A DNA stretch of 64,000 bases from CAWDVR01 sp044869805. Lineage in GTDB: Bacteria > Acidobacteriota > Thermoanaerobaculia > Multivoradales > SZUA-115. The DNA lies in assembly GCA_044869805.1 (NCBI GenBank), contig JBIOXV010000044.1:1-64000 (forward strand), in the 5' to 3' direction. A model generated the notes under the pieces. That model was not told the origin of the DNA, did not search any database, and was given only the letters and a program-made list of their open reading frames with translations. Made by a program: the position numbers and the translations under genes. This document shows positions 8,149 through 17,485 of this stretch, one piece after another; position 1 is the stretch's first letter; each line of letters begins with the position of its first letter.

Positions 8149-10106
8149 GGCTGGCCGCGCTGTCGGTCATCCTCACCCTCTACGGCTTCGCGCGCCTGCC
8201 CGGGCTCGCCGATGCCGAGCGTGCCCGCCTGGCGGGCCAGTTCGCCTTCGACCGCCTCGAGCTGCCACTGGCGCCGGTGGCCGTGGCGCGCCGCACGGTG
8301 CGCGACGTACACCCGCAGCTCGACCGTATCCAGGCTTGGATCTCGGCGGTCGGCGGCGCGGTGGCGCTCGCCGACCTGGACGGTGACGGCCTGGTCAACG
8401 ACCTCTGCTCGGTGGATACCGGCACCGACTCGCTGGTGGTGGCGCCGGTGCCGGGCACCGGCGTGCGCTACGCCGCCTTCACGCTCGACCCCGCGCCCCT
8501 CGCCTACGACGCCGCGACCACCGCGCCGATGGGTTGCCTGCCCGGCGACCTGAACGAAGACGGCCGCATGGACCTTCTCGCTTATTACTGGGGCAGGCCC
8601 CCGATCGGCTTCCTGCGGCGCGCGGCGGAGGCGGGAGCGCCCGGCGCAGGGCTGCCGGCGGCGGCCGCCTACCGCGCGGTCGAGATCCTCGGCGGCGGGG
8701 GCGAGCCGGAGCGTTGGTTCACGAATGCCGCCACCCGCGCCGACTTCGACGGCGACGGCCACGTCGACCTCGCGATCGGCAACTACTTCCCGGATGGGGC
8801 GCGCATCCTGGACGCCAAGGCCACCGACCGGGCCGAGATGCAGGCCTCGATGTCGAGGGGGAACAACGGCGGCCGGGACCGCATCCTGCTGTGGAGTGGC
8901 GGCATCGCCGGCACCGCGCCGAGCGTCAGCTTCCGCCAGGCAGCCGTCGAGTGGGACCAGCAGGCCGAGTACGGCTGGACCCTGGCCCTGGGCGCCGCCG
9001 ACCTCGACGGCGACCTGCTGCCCGAGCTCTACGTCGGCAACGACTTCGGCCCCGACCGCCTGCTGCACAACCGCTCGCGGCCGGGAGAGGTCAGGTTCGC
9101 GACCCTGTTCGGTGAGCGCAGGCTCGCCACCCCGGCCTCAAAGCGGGTGAGCCACGACTCCTTCAAGGGGATGGGCTGCGACTTTGCCGACCTAAACGGA
9201 GACGGCCTGCTCGACATCTACGTCAGCAACATCGCCAACGAGTGGGCGCTCGAGGAGAGCCACTTCGCCTGGGTCTCGACCGGCGAGCTGGACGAGATGC
9301 AACGCGGCATCGCTCCCTACGTGGACCGCTCCGAGCCGCTCGGTCTGTCGCGCAGCGGCTGGGGCTGGGACGCCCGCTGGGCCGACTTCGACAACGACGG
9401 CGTGCTCGAGGCCCTGCAGGCGACCGGCTTTCTGGCCGGCGAGGTGAACCGCTGGCCGGAGCTGCACGAGATCGCGATGGGCAACGACAACCTGCTGCGC
9501 CATCCCAACGCCTGGCCCCGCATCCGTCCCGGCGACGCCCTCTCCGGCAGCCAGCACAACCCGTTCTTCGTGCGCTCGGCCAAGGGCCGCTACTTCGACC
9601 TCGCCGCCGAGATCGGCATCGGCGAGCCGATGGTGACCCGCGGCCTTTCGATCGCCGACGTCGACGGCGACGGGGACCTCGACTTCGCGGTCGGCAACCA
9701 GTGGGAGCGCTCGTTCGTCTACCTCAACCGCGCGCCGAAGCCCGGCGCCGCGCTGCTGCTCGAGCTCGAGCTGCCGCTGCCGGCGGGCGGCACCATGCCG
9801 GCGGTGGGCGCGGTGGCGGCCGTCACGCTGCCGGGCGGGCGGCGTCTGGTCGGCCAGGTGGACGGCGGCAGCGGCCACTCGGGCAAACGCGCGCCGCAGG
9901 TACATTTTGGCCTCGGCAGTTTTGGGGGCCTCGGCAGCCTTGGGGGCCTCGGCAGTCTGGGGGGAGTAGGCACGGCGGGCGACACCGAGCTGCCGGTCGA
10001 GGTCGCCTGGCGCGGCCTCGACGGCAAGGTCCAACGGCAGACGTTTCGCCTGGCGCCGGGCCGGCACCGCGTGGTGCTCGGCCAGGCCGCGGGGAAGGAG
10101 GGCTAG
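8109..10106 (+). CDS. unbV: UnbV: FG-GAP/VCBS repeat protein with ASPIC domain, enediyne core
   Basis: 665 residues. A membrane anchor or signal segment lies at about 10-28. A run of calcium-binding FG-GAP/VCBS motifs follows: DLDGDG (89-94), then DLNEDGRMD, DFDGDGHVD, DLDGDLLPE, DLNGDGLLD, DFDNDGVLE and DVDGDGDLD, which suggests an extracytoplasmic beta-propeller. Residues about 555-660 form the ASPIC/UnbV domain that was named after this enediyne gene. Its exact function in enediyne making is unknown. The ASPIC domain contains an in-frame 18-nt triplication (residues 601-618). The start at 8109 is preceded by a GGAG Shine-Dalgarno and overlaps unbL; unbU follows after 3 nt. Confidence 0.92.
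   Translation: MLERFPFLRRYGVRLAALSVILTLYGFARLPGLADAERARLAGQFAFDRLELPLAPVAVARRTVRDVHPQLDRIQAWISAVGGAVALADLDGDGLVNDLCSVDTGTDSLVVAPVPGTGVRYAAFTLDPAPLAYDAATTAPMGCLPGDLNEDGRMDLLAYYWGRPPIGFLRRAAEAGAPGAGLPAAAAYRAVEILGGGGEPERWFTNAATRADFDGDGHVDLAIGNYFPDGARILDAKATDRAEMQASMSRGNNGGRDRILLWSGGIAGTAPSVSFRQAAVEWDQQAEYGWTLALGAADLDGDLLPELYVGNDFGPDRLLHNRSRPGEVRFATLFGERRLATPASKRVSHDSFKGMGCDFADLNGDGLLDIYVSNIANEWALEESHFAWVSTGELDEMQRGIAPYVDRSEPLGLSRSGWGWDARWADFDNDGVLEALQATGFLAGEVNRWPELHEIAMGNDNLLRHPNAWPRIRPGDALSGSQHNPFFVRSAKGRYFDLAAEIGIGEPMVTRGLSIADVDGDGDLDFAVGNQWERSFVYLNRAPKPGAALLLELELPLPAGGTMPAVGAVAAVTLPGGRRLVGQVDGGSGHSGKRAPQVHFGLGSFGGLGSLGGLGSLGGVGTAGDTELPVEVAWRGLDGKVQRQTFRLAPGRHRVVLGQAAGKEG
9909..9962 (+). repeat. 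Three tandem 18-bp repeats inside unbV
   Basis: Units at 9909-9926, 9927-9944 and 9945-9962 follow the pattern GGCCTCGGCAGnnnTGGG (the third slightly diverged) and encode GLGSFG-GLGSLG-GLGSLG. They expand the short 'HFGLG' turn normally seen in ASPIC domains. The array keeps frame and looks like replication slippage. Confidence 0.85.
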
Positions 10107-10109
10107 CAG

Positions 10110-11042
10110 ATGGCAGCCGAGACCCACGCACCCGCCCCCGACCTGCGCCTGGCGGCGCTGCGCCGCTTCGCCATCGCGATCACGGTCTTCAACCTGCTCG
10201 GCCACTTCTGGTTCGGCTTCGAGCAGGCCTGGGCCGCGCCGCTGGTTTCGCTCGCCACGGCCTACTCGATGGAGCTGCTGCTGGAGTGGATCGACGCCCG
10301 CGTGCACCGCCGCGTGCCGCGCTTCCTGGGCGGGCCCCTGAAGCTGGTGAACTTCCTGCTCTCGGCCCACATCTCGGGGCTGGCGGTCGCGATGCTGATC
10401 TACGCCAACGATCGGCTGCTGCCGGTGGCTTTCGCGGCGGCGGTGGCGATCGGCTCGAAGTACCTGCTGCGGGCGCCGGCGGGCAACGGCAGCCGCCACT
10501 TCTTCAACCCCTCGAACCTCGGCATCACGGTGACCCTGCTCTGCTTCCCCTGGGTCGGCATCGCGGCGCCCTACATGTTCACCGAGAACCTGTCGCAGGT
10601 GGGCGACTGGATCGTGCCGATGATCATCATCGCCTCGGGCAGCTTCCTCAACACCCGCTTCACCCAGCGCATGCCGCTGATCGCCGCCTGGGTGGGCTGT
10701 TTCGCGCTGCAGGCGCTGCTCAGGCCGCTGCTCTTCGACACCGCCTTCGGCGCGCCGCTCGCGCCGATGACCGGGGTGGCCTTCATCCTCTTCACCTTCT
10801 ACATGGTGACCGACCCGGCGACCACGCCCTCCTCGGCGCGCGGCCAGGTGATCTTCGGCGCCTCGGTGGCGCTCGCCTACTGCGCGCTGATTGCGATGCA
10901 CGTCGTCTTCGACCTGTTCTTCGCCCTGACCCTGGTGTGTACCGGCCGCGGGGTCGCGATGTGGGTCGGCCATCTGCTCGCCCAGCGTTCGGCCGCGCAA
11001 GTGCTGGCCGGCGCCGGCGCGGCGGAAAGGGCGGGTGTGTGA
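10110..11042 (+). CDS. unbU: UnbU: RnfD/NqrB-like membrane protein, enediyne core
   Basis: 310-residue integral membrane protein with about 8-10 hydrophobic segments. GSRHFFNPSNLGI and TFYMVTDPATTPSS resemble the conserved regions of RnfD/NqrB, the membrane subunits of flavin-dependent ion/electron pumps, and this is the pattern of the enediyne protein UnbU. A role in membrane redox chemistry or transport for the polyene intermediate is possible but unproven. No other Rnf or Nqr subunit is nearby, which argues against a respiratory role. AAGGAGG lies just ahead of the start, which follows unbV by 3 nt; pksE begins 7 nt after its stop. Confidence 0.9.
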   Translation: MAAETHAPAPDLRLAALRRFAIAITVFNLLGHFWFGFEQAWAAPLVSLATAYSMELLLEWIDARVHRRVPRFLGGPLKLVNFLLSAHISGLAVAMLIYANDRLLPVAFAAAVAIGSKYLLRAPAGNGSRHFFNPSNLGITVTLLCFPWVGIAAPYMFTENLSQVGDWIVPMIIIASGSFLNTRFTQRMPLIAAWVGCFALQALLRPLLFDTAFGAPLAPMTGVAFILFTFYMVTDPATTPSSARGQVIFGASVALAYCALIAMHVVFDLFFALTLVCTGRGVAMWVGHLLAQRSAAQVLAGAGAAERAGV

Positions 11043-11049
11043 GGAAGTC

Positions 11050-14000
11050 ATGAGCCGCGGGATCGCCATCGTCGGCCTGGCCTGCCGCTATCCCGATGCC
11101 CGGAGCCCCTCCGAGCTGTGGGAGAACGTGCTCGCCGGCCGCCGGGCCTTCCGCCGCCTGCCGCCGGAGCGGCTGAGCCTCGACGACTACTTTTCCTCCG
11201 ACCGCAGCGACGCCGATCGCATCTACGCGACCCAGGCGGCGGTCATCGAGGGCTGGGAGTTCGACCGCGTGCGCTTCAAGGTCGCGGGGCCGAGCTTCCG
11301 CTCGGCCGACCTCGCCCACTGGCTGGCGCTCGACGTGGCGGCGCTGGCGCTCGCCGACGCCGGCTTCACCGACGGCCAGGGGCTGCCCCAGGCGGCCACC
11401 GGCGTGGTGCTCGGCAACACGCTGACCGGCGAGTTCTCGCGCGCCAACGGCTTGCGCCTGCGCTGGCCCTACGTGCGGCGGGTGGTGGGCGCGGCGCTGG
11501 CGGAGGAGGGCATGGAGGGCGGCGAGGTCGAGGCCCTGCTGGCCCGCCTCGAAGAGGAGTTCAAGCGCCCCTTCGCGCCGATGACCGAGGAGTCGCTCGC
11601 CGGCGGCCTGTCGAACACCATCGCCGGCCGCATCGCCAACCACTTCGACCTGGGCGGCGGCGCCTACACCGTGGACGGCGCCTGCTCCTCGTCGCTGCTC
11701 GCCGCCTGCCAGGCTTGCTCTGCCCTCACCGCCGGCGACCTCGACGTGGCGCTGGCCGGCGGCGTCGATCTGTCGATCGATCCCTTCGAGCTGGTGGGCT
11801 TCGCCCGTGCCGGGGCGCTGGCGGCCGGCGACATGCGGGTCTACGACCAGCGCTCCAACGGCTTCATCCCCGGCGAGGGCTGCGGCTTCGTGGTGCTGCA
11901 GCGAGAAGAGGACGCCCTCGCCCAGGGCCGCCGGGTCTACGCCGTGATCCGCGGCTGGGGAGTGTCCTCGGACGGCGCCGGCGGCATCACGCGGCCCGAG
12001 CCCGAGGGCCAGCTCCGCGCGCTGGCCCGCGCCTACGCCCGCGCCGGCTTCGGGCCCGAGCGCGTGGGCTACTTCGAAGGCCATGGCACCGGCACCGCGG
12101 TCGGCGACGCCGCCGAGCTCGAGGTGCTGACCCGGGCCCGGCGCGAGGCGGTGGAGAAGACGCCGCCGGCAGAGGGCGTGCCGGCGGCGGCCCTGGGCTC
12201 GATCAAGGCCATCTTCGGCCACACCAAGGCGGCCGCCGGCGCCGCCTCCCTGCTCAAGGCCACGCTCGCGCTGCATCACCAGGTGCTGCCGCCCACCATC
12301 GGCTGCGAGAAGCCCCATTCCCTGTTGCAGGGCGAGCGGCCGGTGCTGCGCGTGCTGACGCGCGGCGAGCTGTGGCCGGCGGAGGTGCCGCTGGTGGCCG
12401 CGGTTTCGGCCATGGGGTTCGGCGGCATCAATACACACCTGGTGCTCGAAGGAGCTGCGGCGCGCGAAACCGGGGCGCGCGAGCGGCGGCGGCGCTTGAC
12501 GGTGACCGAGAAACGGCTGCTCGGCTCCTGGCAGGACGCCGAGCTGGTGGTGCTCTCCGGCCGCGACCGCGCGGACCTGGCGGCCAAGGCGGGGCGCCTG
12601 GCGACGGTCGCGGCGCGCCTCTCGCGTGCCGAGCTCACCGACTTCGCCGCGCGGCTGGCGCACGAGCCGGCGGTCGGCGGCGCCCGGGCGGCGGTGGTGG
12701 CGGCGACGCCCTCCGAGCTGGCCGCTCGCCTCGGCACCCTGCGGGGCTGGCTCGAGGCCGAGGGTACGGCCGAGCGCCTCGACGCGCGGCAGGGGGTCTT
12801 CGTCTCCACGGCGGCGCGCCCGGGCGGCCCGCGCATCGGCCTGCTGTTCCCGGGCCAGGGCGCGCCCTCTTACCTCGACGGCGGAGCGCTCGCCCGGCGA
12901 TTCGAGGCGGTGGCCGATCTCTATCGCCGGGCCGCCCTTCCGATCGGCGTCGACACCGTGGACACCGCCGTGGCCCAGCCGGCGATCGTCACCGCCTCGC
13001 GCGCCGCGCTGGTAGCGCTCGGCGCCGTGGGCATCGAGGGCGAGGTGGCCGTCGGCCACAGCCTCGGCGAGCTCTCGGCGCTGGCCTGGGCGGGGGCGGT
13101 GCCCGAGGAAATGTTGCTGTTCCTGGCACGGGAGCGGGGCCGCGCCATGCACGAGCTGGGGGCGACGGGCGGCGCCATGGCGGGCATCGCGGCGGATGCG
13201 GACACCGTGTCGCGCTTGCTGCCTGCCGCGGGCACCGTCGCGATTACCGGCTACAACGGCCCGCGGCAGACCGTGGTCTCGGGCGAGGCCGGGGCGGTGG
13301 AGGAGACGATCCGCGCGGCGCGGGCGGCGGGCCTGGCCGCCACCCGTCTCAAGGTCTCCCACGCCTTCCACTCGCCCATGGTCGCGGCCGCGGCGCCCTG
13401 CATCGCGGCCGGGCTCTCTACCGCGACCGTCGCACCGCTCGAGCGCACCGTCGGCTCGACCATCGCCGGCCGGCGCCTCGACGCCGATGACGATCTGGGC
13501 GCCTTGATCATCGCCCAGATCACTTCGCCAGTGCTCTTCGCGCCGGCCATCGAGGCGGTGGCGGGCGAGGTGGACCTCTGGCTCGAGGCCGGGCCCGGCG
13601 AGATCCTCTCCGGCCTGCTCGAGGGCTGGATCGACACTCCGGCCATCGCCCTCGATGCTGGCGGCGCGTCACTGCGCGGCTGGTTGGCGGCGGCCGGCGC
13701 GGCGTACTGCCTGGGCGCCCCGGTCGACCTGGGGGCGATGTTCGCGGACCGCTTCACCCGCCCCTTCGACCTCGACCGCGAGCCGCGCTTCCTGGTCAAC
13801 CCCTGCGAGCTGGCGCCGCTGCTGCCCGCCGGCGCGGCGCAGCCACGCGAGCCGGCCTCGCCGCGCGCCAAGCGGCCGGCGCCCGAGCCGGTGGCGGCTG
13901 CCCCCGTTCCCGCCAACGACGTCACCGCGCCCGAGGGCGCGCCCCTGGAGGTGGTGCGGGGCCTGGTCGCGACGCGGGCCGAGCTGCCGCTCGCGGCGGT

Positions 14001-16995
14001 GGGCGACGACAGCCGGCTGCTCTCGGACCTGCACCTCAACTCGATCTCGGTGGGCCAGCTCGTCGCCGAAGCGGCGCGCAGCCTGGGGCTGGCCCCTCCG
14101 GCCTCGCCCACGGACTTCGCCAACGCCACCGTGCGCCAGGTGGCCGAGGCGCTCGCCGAGCAGACGCAGCGCGGCGCCGCGGGCGCCAGCCCCGGCGAAG
14201 CGCTGCCCCCTGGCGTCGATGCCTGGGTGCGGCCGTTCTCGATCGAGTGGGTGGAGCGCGCGCTCGAGACTTCCGGGACTGGCGCCGCCGCACCTCGGCC
14301 CACGGCCGCCGGCACGGCGCGGTGGTCCCTGTACGCTCCGGACGGCCATCCGCTCGCCGCCGCGCTCGCCGCCGCCGCCCTCGAGCGAATCGCTGGCGGA
14401 GGCGTGGCGCTCTGCCTGCCCGCGGACGCTTCGACCGTGAGCCCGGCCCTGCTGCTGGAAGCTTCACGCGCCGCGATCGGCGCCCCGCGCTTCCTGGTCG
14501 TGCAGCAGGGTGGCGGTGGCGGCGGCCTCGCCCGCACCTTCTTCCGCGAGCACGGTGGAGTGGCTACGGCGCTGGTCGACGTGCCGTTCGACGACCCGCG
14601 CGCCGCCGGCTGGGCGGCGGCCGAGGCCGCGGCGGTCGCGTTGGCGCCGGCCGCCGGCTACCGCGAGGCGCGCTACGACGCCCAGGGCCGCCGCTTCGAG
14701 CCCGTGCTCCGGCTTCTCGACCTCGATCCTGCCGTGGCAGCACCGCTCGGCCGCGAGGACGTGGTACTGGTGACCGGCGGCGGCAAGGGCATCGCCGCCG
14801 AGTGCGCCCTCGACCTGGCGCGGCAAACCGGCGCCAAGCTCGGCCTCCTGGGCCGCTCGCGGCCGGAGACGGATGCCGAGCTGGCGGCCAACCTCGAGCG
14901 CTTCGCCGCCGTCGGCGTCGGGCACTACTACGAGAGCGCGGACGTGGGCGACACCGCCGCGGTGGCGCGGGCGGTGGCCGCGATCGAGAACCGATTGGGG
15001 CCGATCACCGGCCTGCTCCACGGCGCCGGCCGCAACGTGCCTCGCCTCTTGGCGAGCCTCGACGAGCCGAGCTTCGCCGCGACCTTGGCGCCCAAGCTCC
15101 AGGGGCTCGACAACGTGCTCGCGACCCTCGACCCGTCGCGCCTCAAGCTGCTCGTCGCCTTCGGCTCGATCATCGCCCGCATCGGCCTGCCGGGCGAGGC
15201 CGACTACGCCACCGCCAACGAGTGGCTGGCGCTCCGTGTCGAGGACTTCGCGCGGCGCCATCCGGCCTGCCGCTGCCGCGTCCTCGAGTGGTCGGTGTGG
15301 TCGGGGGTCGGCATGGGCGAGCGCCTGGGCCGCGTCGAGTCCCTGCTCGCCGAGGGGGTCACGCCCATCCCGCCGGACGTCGGCATCGACCTCTTCCGCA
15401 AGCTCGTGGCGCAGCCGGCGGGGCCCGTCTCGGTGGTGGTGGCCGGCCGCTTCGGAAGGCCCCTGACCTTGGGCTTCGACCGGCCCGAGCTGCCCTTCCT
15501 GCGCTTCCTGGAGCGTGCGCCGGTGCTGGTGCCGGGGGTCGAGCTGGTGGCGGAGGCCGAGCTCTCCGCGGCCACCGACCCCTACCTGGCTGACCACGTG
15601 TTCCGCGGCGAGCCGCTGTTCCCGGCGGTGCTCGGCCTCGAGGCCATGGCGCAGGCGGCGACCGCGCTCTGCGGCGCGCGTCAGCTCCCGACCTTCGAGA
15701 GCGTCGACCTGCCGCGCCCCATCGTGGTGCCGGTGACCGGCGTCGCCGTGCTGCGCATCGCGGCCCTGGTGCGCTCGCCCGGAGTGGTGGAGGTGGTGCT
15801 GCGCAGCGACTCCGACTCCTTCCAGAGCGACCGTTTCCGCGGCCGGTGCAGGTTCGCGCCCGAGGGCAGTGCCGGTGCCGCGGAGGAACTGAGCGGCCTG
15901 GCTGGGCCGGTGACCGAGGATGAAGCTCCCGTCCGCCTCGCGCCGGCGACCGACCTCTACGGCGGCGTGCTCTTCCATCGCGGCCGCTTCCAGCGCGTCG
16001 GCGGCTACCGGCGCCTCACCGCCACCGAGTGCCTGGCCGAGATCTCGGCCGACGGGCACACCGCCTGGTTCAGCCGCTACCTGCCCGCCGACCTCCTGCT
16101 CGGCGATCCCGCGGCGCGCGACGCGGCGATCCACGGCCTGCAAGCCTGCATCCCGCACGCGACCATCCTGCCCACCGGCGTCGACCGCGTCGTGCCCGGC
16201 GTCCTCGACGCCGAGCAGCCCCTGCGCCTGGCGGCGCGCGAGCGGAGCCGCCACGGCGACCACTTCGTCTACGACCTCGAGCTCCTGGACGCCTCCGGGC
16301 GCACGGTCGAGCGCTGGCTCGGGCTGCACCTCAAGGCGGTCGAGCGCTTGCCCCAGCCCGCGGCCTGGAAGCCGGCGCTCCTCGGCCCCTACCTCGAACG
16401 CCGGCTGCAGGAGCTCTTGCCCGAGTCGCGGGCCTCGATCCTCCTGCTGCCGAACGGCGCCGATGGGCCGGGGACGGCAGGAGCGGCCGGCCGGCTGCTG
16501 GGCGTCCCAGCAAGTGAGGCCGGGGCGAAGGAGAACGGCGGGCCGGCTCGACGCCTGTTCCGGCGCCCGGACGGCAAGCCCGAGACCGCCAACGGCGACC
16601 ACGTCTCCTTCTCCCACGCCGGTGACCTGATGCTGGCGGTGGCGGGCGGGCCAGGGGTGGGCTGCGACCTCGAGCCGGTGGCGACGCGGTCGCCGGCGGT
16701 GTGGGGAGACCTCCTGGGGCCGGAGCGCGCGCGCCTCGCCGAAGTGCTGGCGGCGGAGTCCGGCGAGGGTGCCGACTCCGCGGCTACCCGCGTGTGGGCG
16801 GCCAGCGAATGCCTGAAGAAGGCCTCGGCGCCTTCGACCGCGCCGCTGGTGCTGGCCACCGCATCGCCCGCCCGAACCAGCGACGGCTGGGTGGTGTTGC
16901 GCGCCGGGGCCTTCGCCGTCGGCACCCTGGTGACCGCGGTCGAAGGCCGCTCCGAGCCGCTGGCGATCGCCGTCGCGTCGCGGAGCGACGCGTGA
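11050..16995 (+). CDS. pksE: Enediyne iterative type I polyketide synthase PksE
   Basis: 1981 residues, close to the usual PksE length, with the full domain order. KS (1-450): Cys212 in DGACSSS, His345 in EGHGTGT, His391 in GHTKAAAG. AT (about 590-890): Ser671 in GHSLGEL plus HAFHSPM. ACP (about 970-1050): Ser998 in DLHLNSISV, the 'LNSI' form typical of enediyne ACPs. KR (about 1235-1460): VLVTGGGKGI and Tyr1386. DH (about 1500-1660): His1516 in DHVFRGEPLFPAVLGLEAM. C-terminal PPTase (about 1790-1981): HVSFSHAG, G-C-D1873-L-E1875 and WAASECLKK. PksE builds a linear polyene from malonyl-CoA and activates its own ACP. All catalytic residues are present. The ATG at 11050 has GAGGAAG ahead of it. 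Confidence 0.95.
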   Translation: MSRGIAIVGLACRYPDARSPSELWENVLAGRRAFRRLPPERLSLDDYFSSDRSDADRIYATQAAVIEGWEFDRVRFKVAGPSFRSADLAHWLALDVAALALADAGFTDGQGLPQAATGVVLGNTLTGEFSRANGLRLRWPYVRRVVGAALAEEGMEGGEVEALLARLEEEFKRPFAPMTEESLAGGLSNTIAGRIANHFDLGGGAYTVDGACSSSLLAACQACSALTAGDLDVALAGGVDLSIDPFELVGFARAGALAAGDMRVYDQRSNGFIPGEGCGFVVLQREEDALAQGRRVYAVIRGWGVSSDGAGGITRPEPEGQLRALARAYARAGFGPERVGYFEGHGTGTAVGDAAELEVLTRARREAVEKTPPAEGVPAAALGSIKAIFGHTKAAAGAASLLKATLALHHQVLPPTIGCEKPHSLLQGERPVLRVLTRGELWPAEVPLVAAVSAMGFGGINTHLVLEGAAARETGARERRRRLTVTEKRLLGSWQDAELVVLSGRDRADLAAKAGRLATVAARLSRAELTDFAARLAHEPAVGGARAAVVAATPSELAARLGTLRGWLEAEGTAERLDARQGVFVSTAARPGGPRIGLLFPGQGAPSYLDGGALARRFEAVADLYRRAALPIGVDTVDTAVAQPAIVTASRAALVALGAVGIEGEVAVGHSLGELSALAWAGAVPEEMLLFLARERGRAMHELGATGGAMAGIAADADTVSRLLPAAGTVAITGYNGPRQTVVSGEAGAVEETIRAARAAGLAATRLKVSHAFHSPMVAAAAPCIAAGLSTATVAPLERTVGSTIAGRRLDADDDLGALIIAQITSPVLFAPAIEAVAGEVDLWLEAGPGEILSGLLEGWIDTPAIALDAGGASLRGWLAAAGAAYCLGAPVDLGAMFADRFTRPFDLDREPRFLVNPCELAPLLPAGAAQPREPASPRAKRPAPEPVAAAPVPANDVTAPEGAPLEVVRGLVATRAELPLAAVGDDSRLLSDLHLNSISVGQLVAEAARSLGLAPPASPTDFANATVRQVAEALAEQTQRGAAGASPGEALPPGVDAWVRPFSIEWVERALETSGTGAAAPRPTAAGTARWSLYAPDGHPLAAALAAAALERIAGGGVALCLPADASTVSPALLLEASRAAIGAPRFLVVQQGGGGGGLARTFFREHGGVATALVDVPFDDPRAAGWAAAEAAAVALAPAAGYREARYDAQGRRFEPVLRLLDLDPAVAAPLGREDVVLVTGGGKGIAAECALDLARQTGAKLGLLGRSRPETDAELAANLERFAAVGVGHYYESADVGDTAAVARAVAAIENRLGPITGLLHGAGRNVPRLLASLDEPSFAATLAPKLQGLDNVLATLDPSRLKLLVAFGSIIARIGLPGEADYATANEWLALRVEDFARRHPACRCRVLEWSVWSGVGMGERLGRVESLLAEGVTPIPPDVGIDLFRKLVAQPAGPVSVVVAGRFGRPLTLGFDRPELPFLRFLERAPVLVPGVELVAEAELSAATDPYLADHVFRGEPLFPAVLGLEAMAQAATALCGARQLPTFESVDLPRPIVVPVTGVAVLRIAALVRSPGVVEVVLRSDSDSFQSDRFRGRCRFAPEGSAGAAEELSGLAGPVTEDEAPVRLAPATDLYGGVLFHRGRFQRVGGYRRLTATECLAEISADGHTAWFSRYLPADLLLGDPAARDAAIHGLQACIPHATILPTGVDRVVPGVLDAEQPLRLAARERSRHGDHFVYDLELLDASGRTVERWLGLHLKAVERLPQPAAWKPALLGPYLERRLQELLPESRASILLLPNGADGPGTAGAAGRLLGVPASEAGAKENGGPARRLFRRPDGKPETANGDHVSFSHAGDLMLAVAGGPGVGCDLEPVATRSPAVWGDLLGPERARLAEVLAAESGEGADSAATRVWAASECLKKASAPSTAPLVLATASPARTSDGWVVLRAGAFAVGTLVTAVEGRSEPLAIAVASRSDA

Positions 16996-17023
16996 GCACG
17001 GCGGCGGTGGAGCGGAGCGGCGA

Positions 17024-17485
17024 GTGACCGACACCGGCGTGGCGGGCGGGGCCCCGGCGGGGCGCTCCCGGGCCTACGAGTACCGTCACCTGGTCGGCTT
17101 CGAAGACACCAACCTGGTCGGCAACGTCTACTACGTCAACCACCTGCGCTGGCAGGGCCGCTGCCGCGAGCAGTTCCTCGCCGAGCACGCGCCCGAGGTG
17201 GCGCGGGACCTCACCCGCGGCCTGGCGCTCGCCACCGTGCGGTGCTCCTGCGAGTACCTGGCCGAGCTCGAGGTCTTCGACCGCGTCGTCCTCCGCATGC
17301 GCCTCGGCGGCGTGCGGCAGAACCGCATCGACCTGCTCTTCGAGTACTGGCGCGAACGAGACGGCGGCGAGGAGCTGATCGCCAAGGGCGAGCAGCAGGT
17401 CGCCTGCATGCGCCGCGAAGGCGACCACACCGTCCCCACCCCGGTGCCGGCGGCGCTCGCCGCGGCGCTGGCGAAGTACTCGTAG
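17024..17485 (+). CDS. tebC: Enediyne core thioesterase (TebC/CalE7-DynE7 type)
   Basis: 153-residue hotdog thioesterase. The segment FEDTNLVGNVYYVNHLRWQG with following RCREQF is the signature of the enediyne thioesterases CalE7, DynE7 and SgcE10, which release the polyene chain from PksE. Members of this subgroup lack the acidic residue of ordinary hotdog enzymes and work with an Arg/Asn-based site, and the Asn-rich stretch seen here agrees. The start is GTG at 17024, 28 nt after pksE, behind a purine-rich GGAGCGGAG. It is the last gene of the cassette. The next 272 bp (17486-17757) separate it from the convergent sulfatase gene; I see no gene and no clear U-tract terminator there. Confidence 0.93.
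   Translation: MTDTGVAGGAPAGRSRAYEYRHLVGFEDTNLVGNVYYVNHLRWQGRCREQFLAEHAPEVARDLTRGLALATVRCSCEYLAELEVFDRVVLRMRLGGVRQNRIDLLFEYWRERDGGEELIAKGEQQVACMRREGDHTVPTPVPAALAAALAKYS

Noticed and set aside
9909..9962. CRISPR-like array
   Set aside because: Units are contiguous 18-mers with no spacers and are in frame within unbV.
10110..11042. NqrB/RnfD respiratory pump subunit
   Set aside because: No other Nqr or Rnf subunit is nearby, and the position between unbV and pksE fits UnbU.
10792..13371. 859-codon minus-strand frame across unbU and pksE
   Set aside because: Shadow of the UnbU/KS/AT coding region; no domain is recognisable and the + strand shows catalytic motifs.
11050..16995. Polyunsaturated fatty acid synthase (PfaA) as an explanation of the PKS
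   Set aside because: PfaA has tandem ACP repeats and no integrated PPTase. Here there is one ACP with the LNSI site, a DH of the GLEAM type and a C-terminal PPTase, plus UnbLVU and TebC neighbours.
14464..17034. 856-codon minus-strand frame
   Set aside because: Shadow of the KR-DH-PPTase part of pksE.
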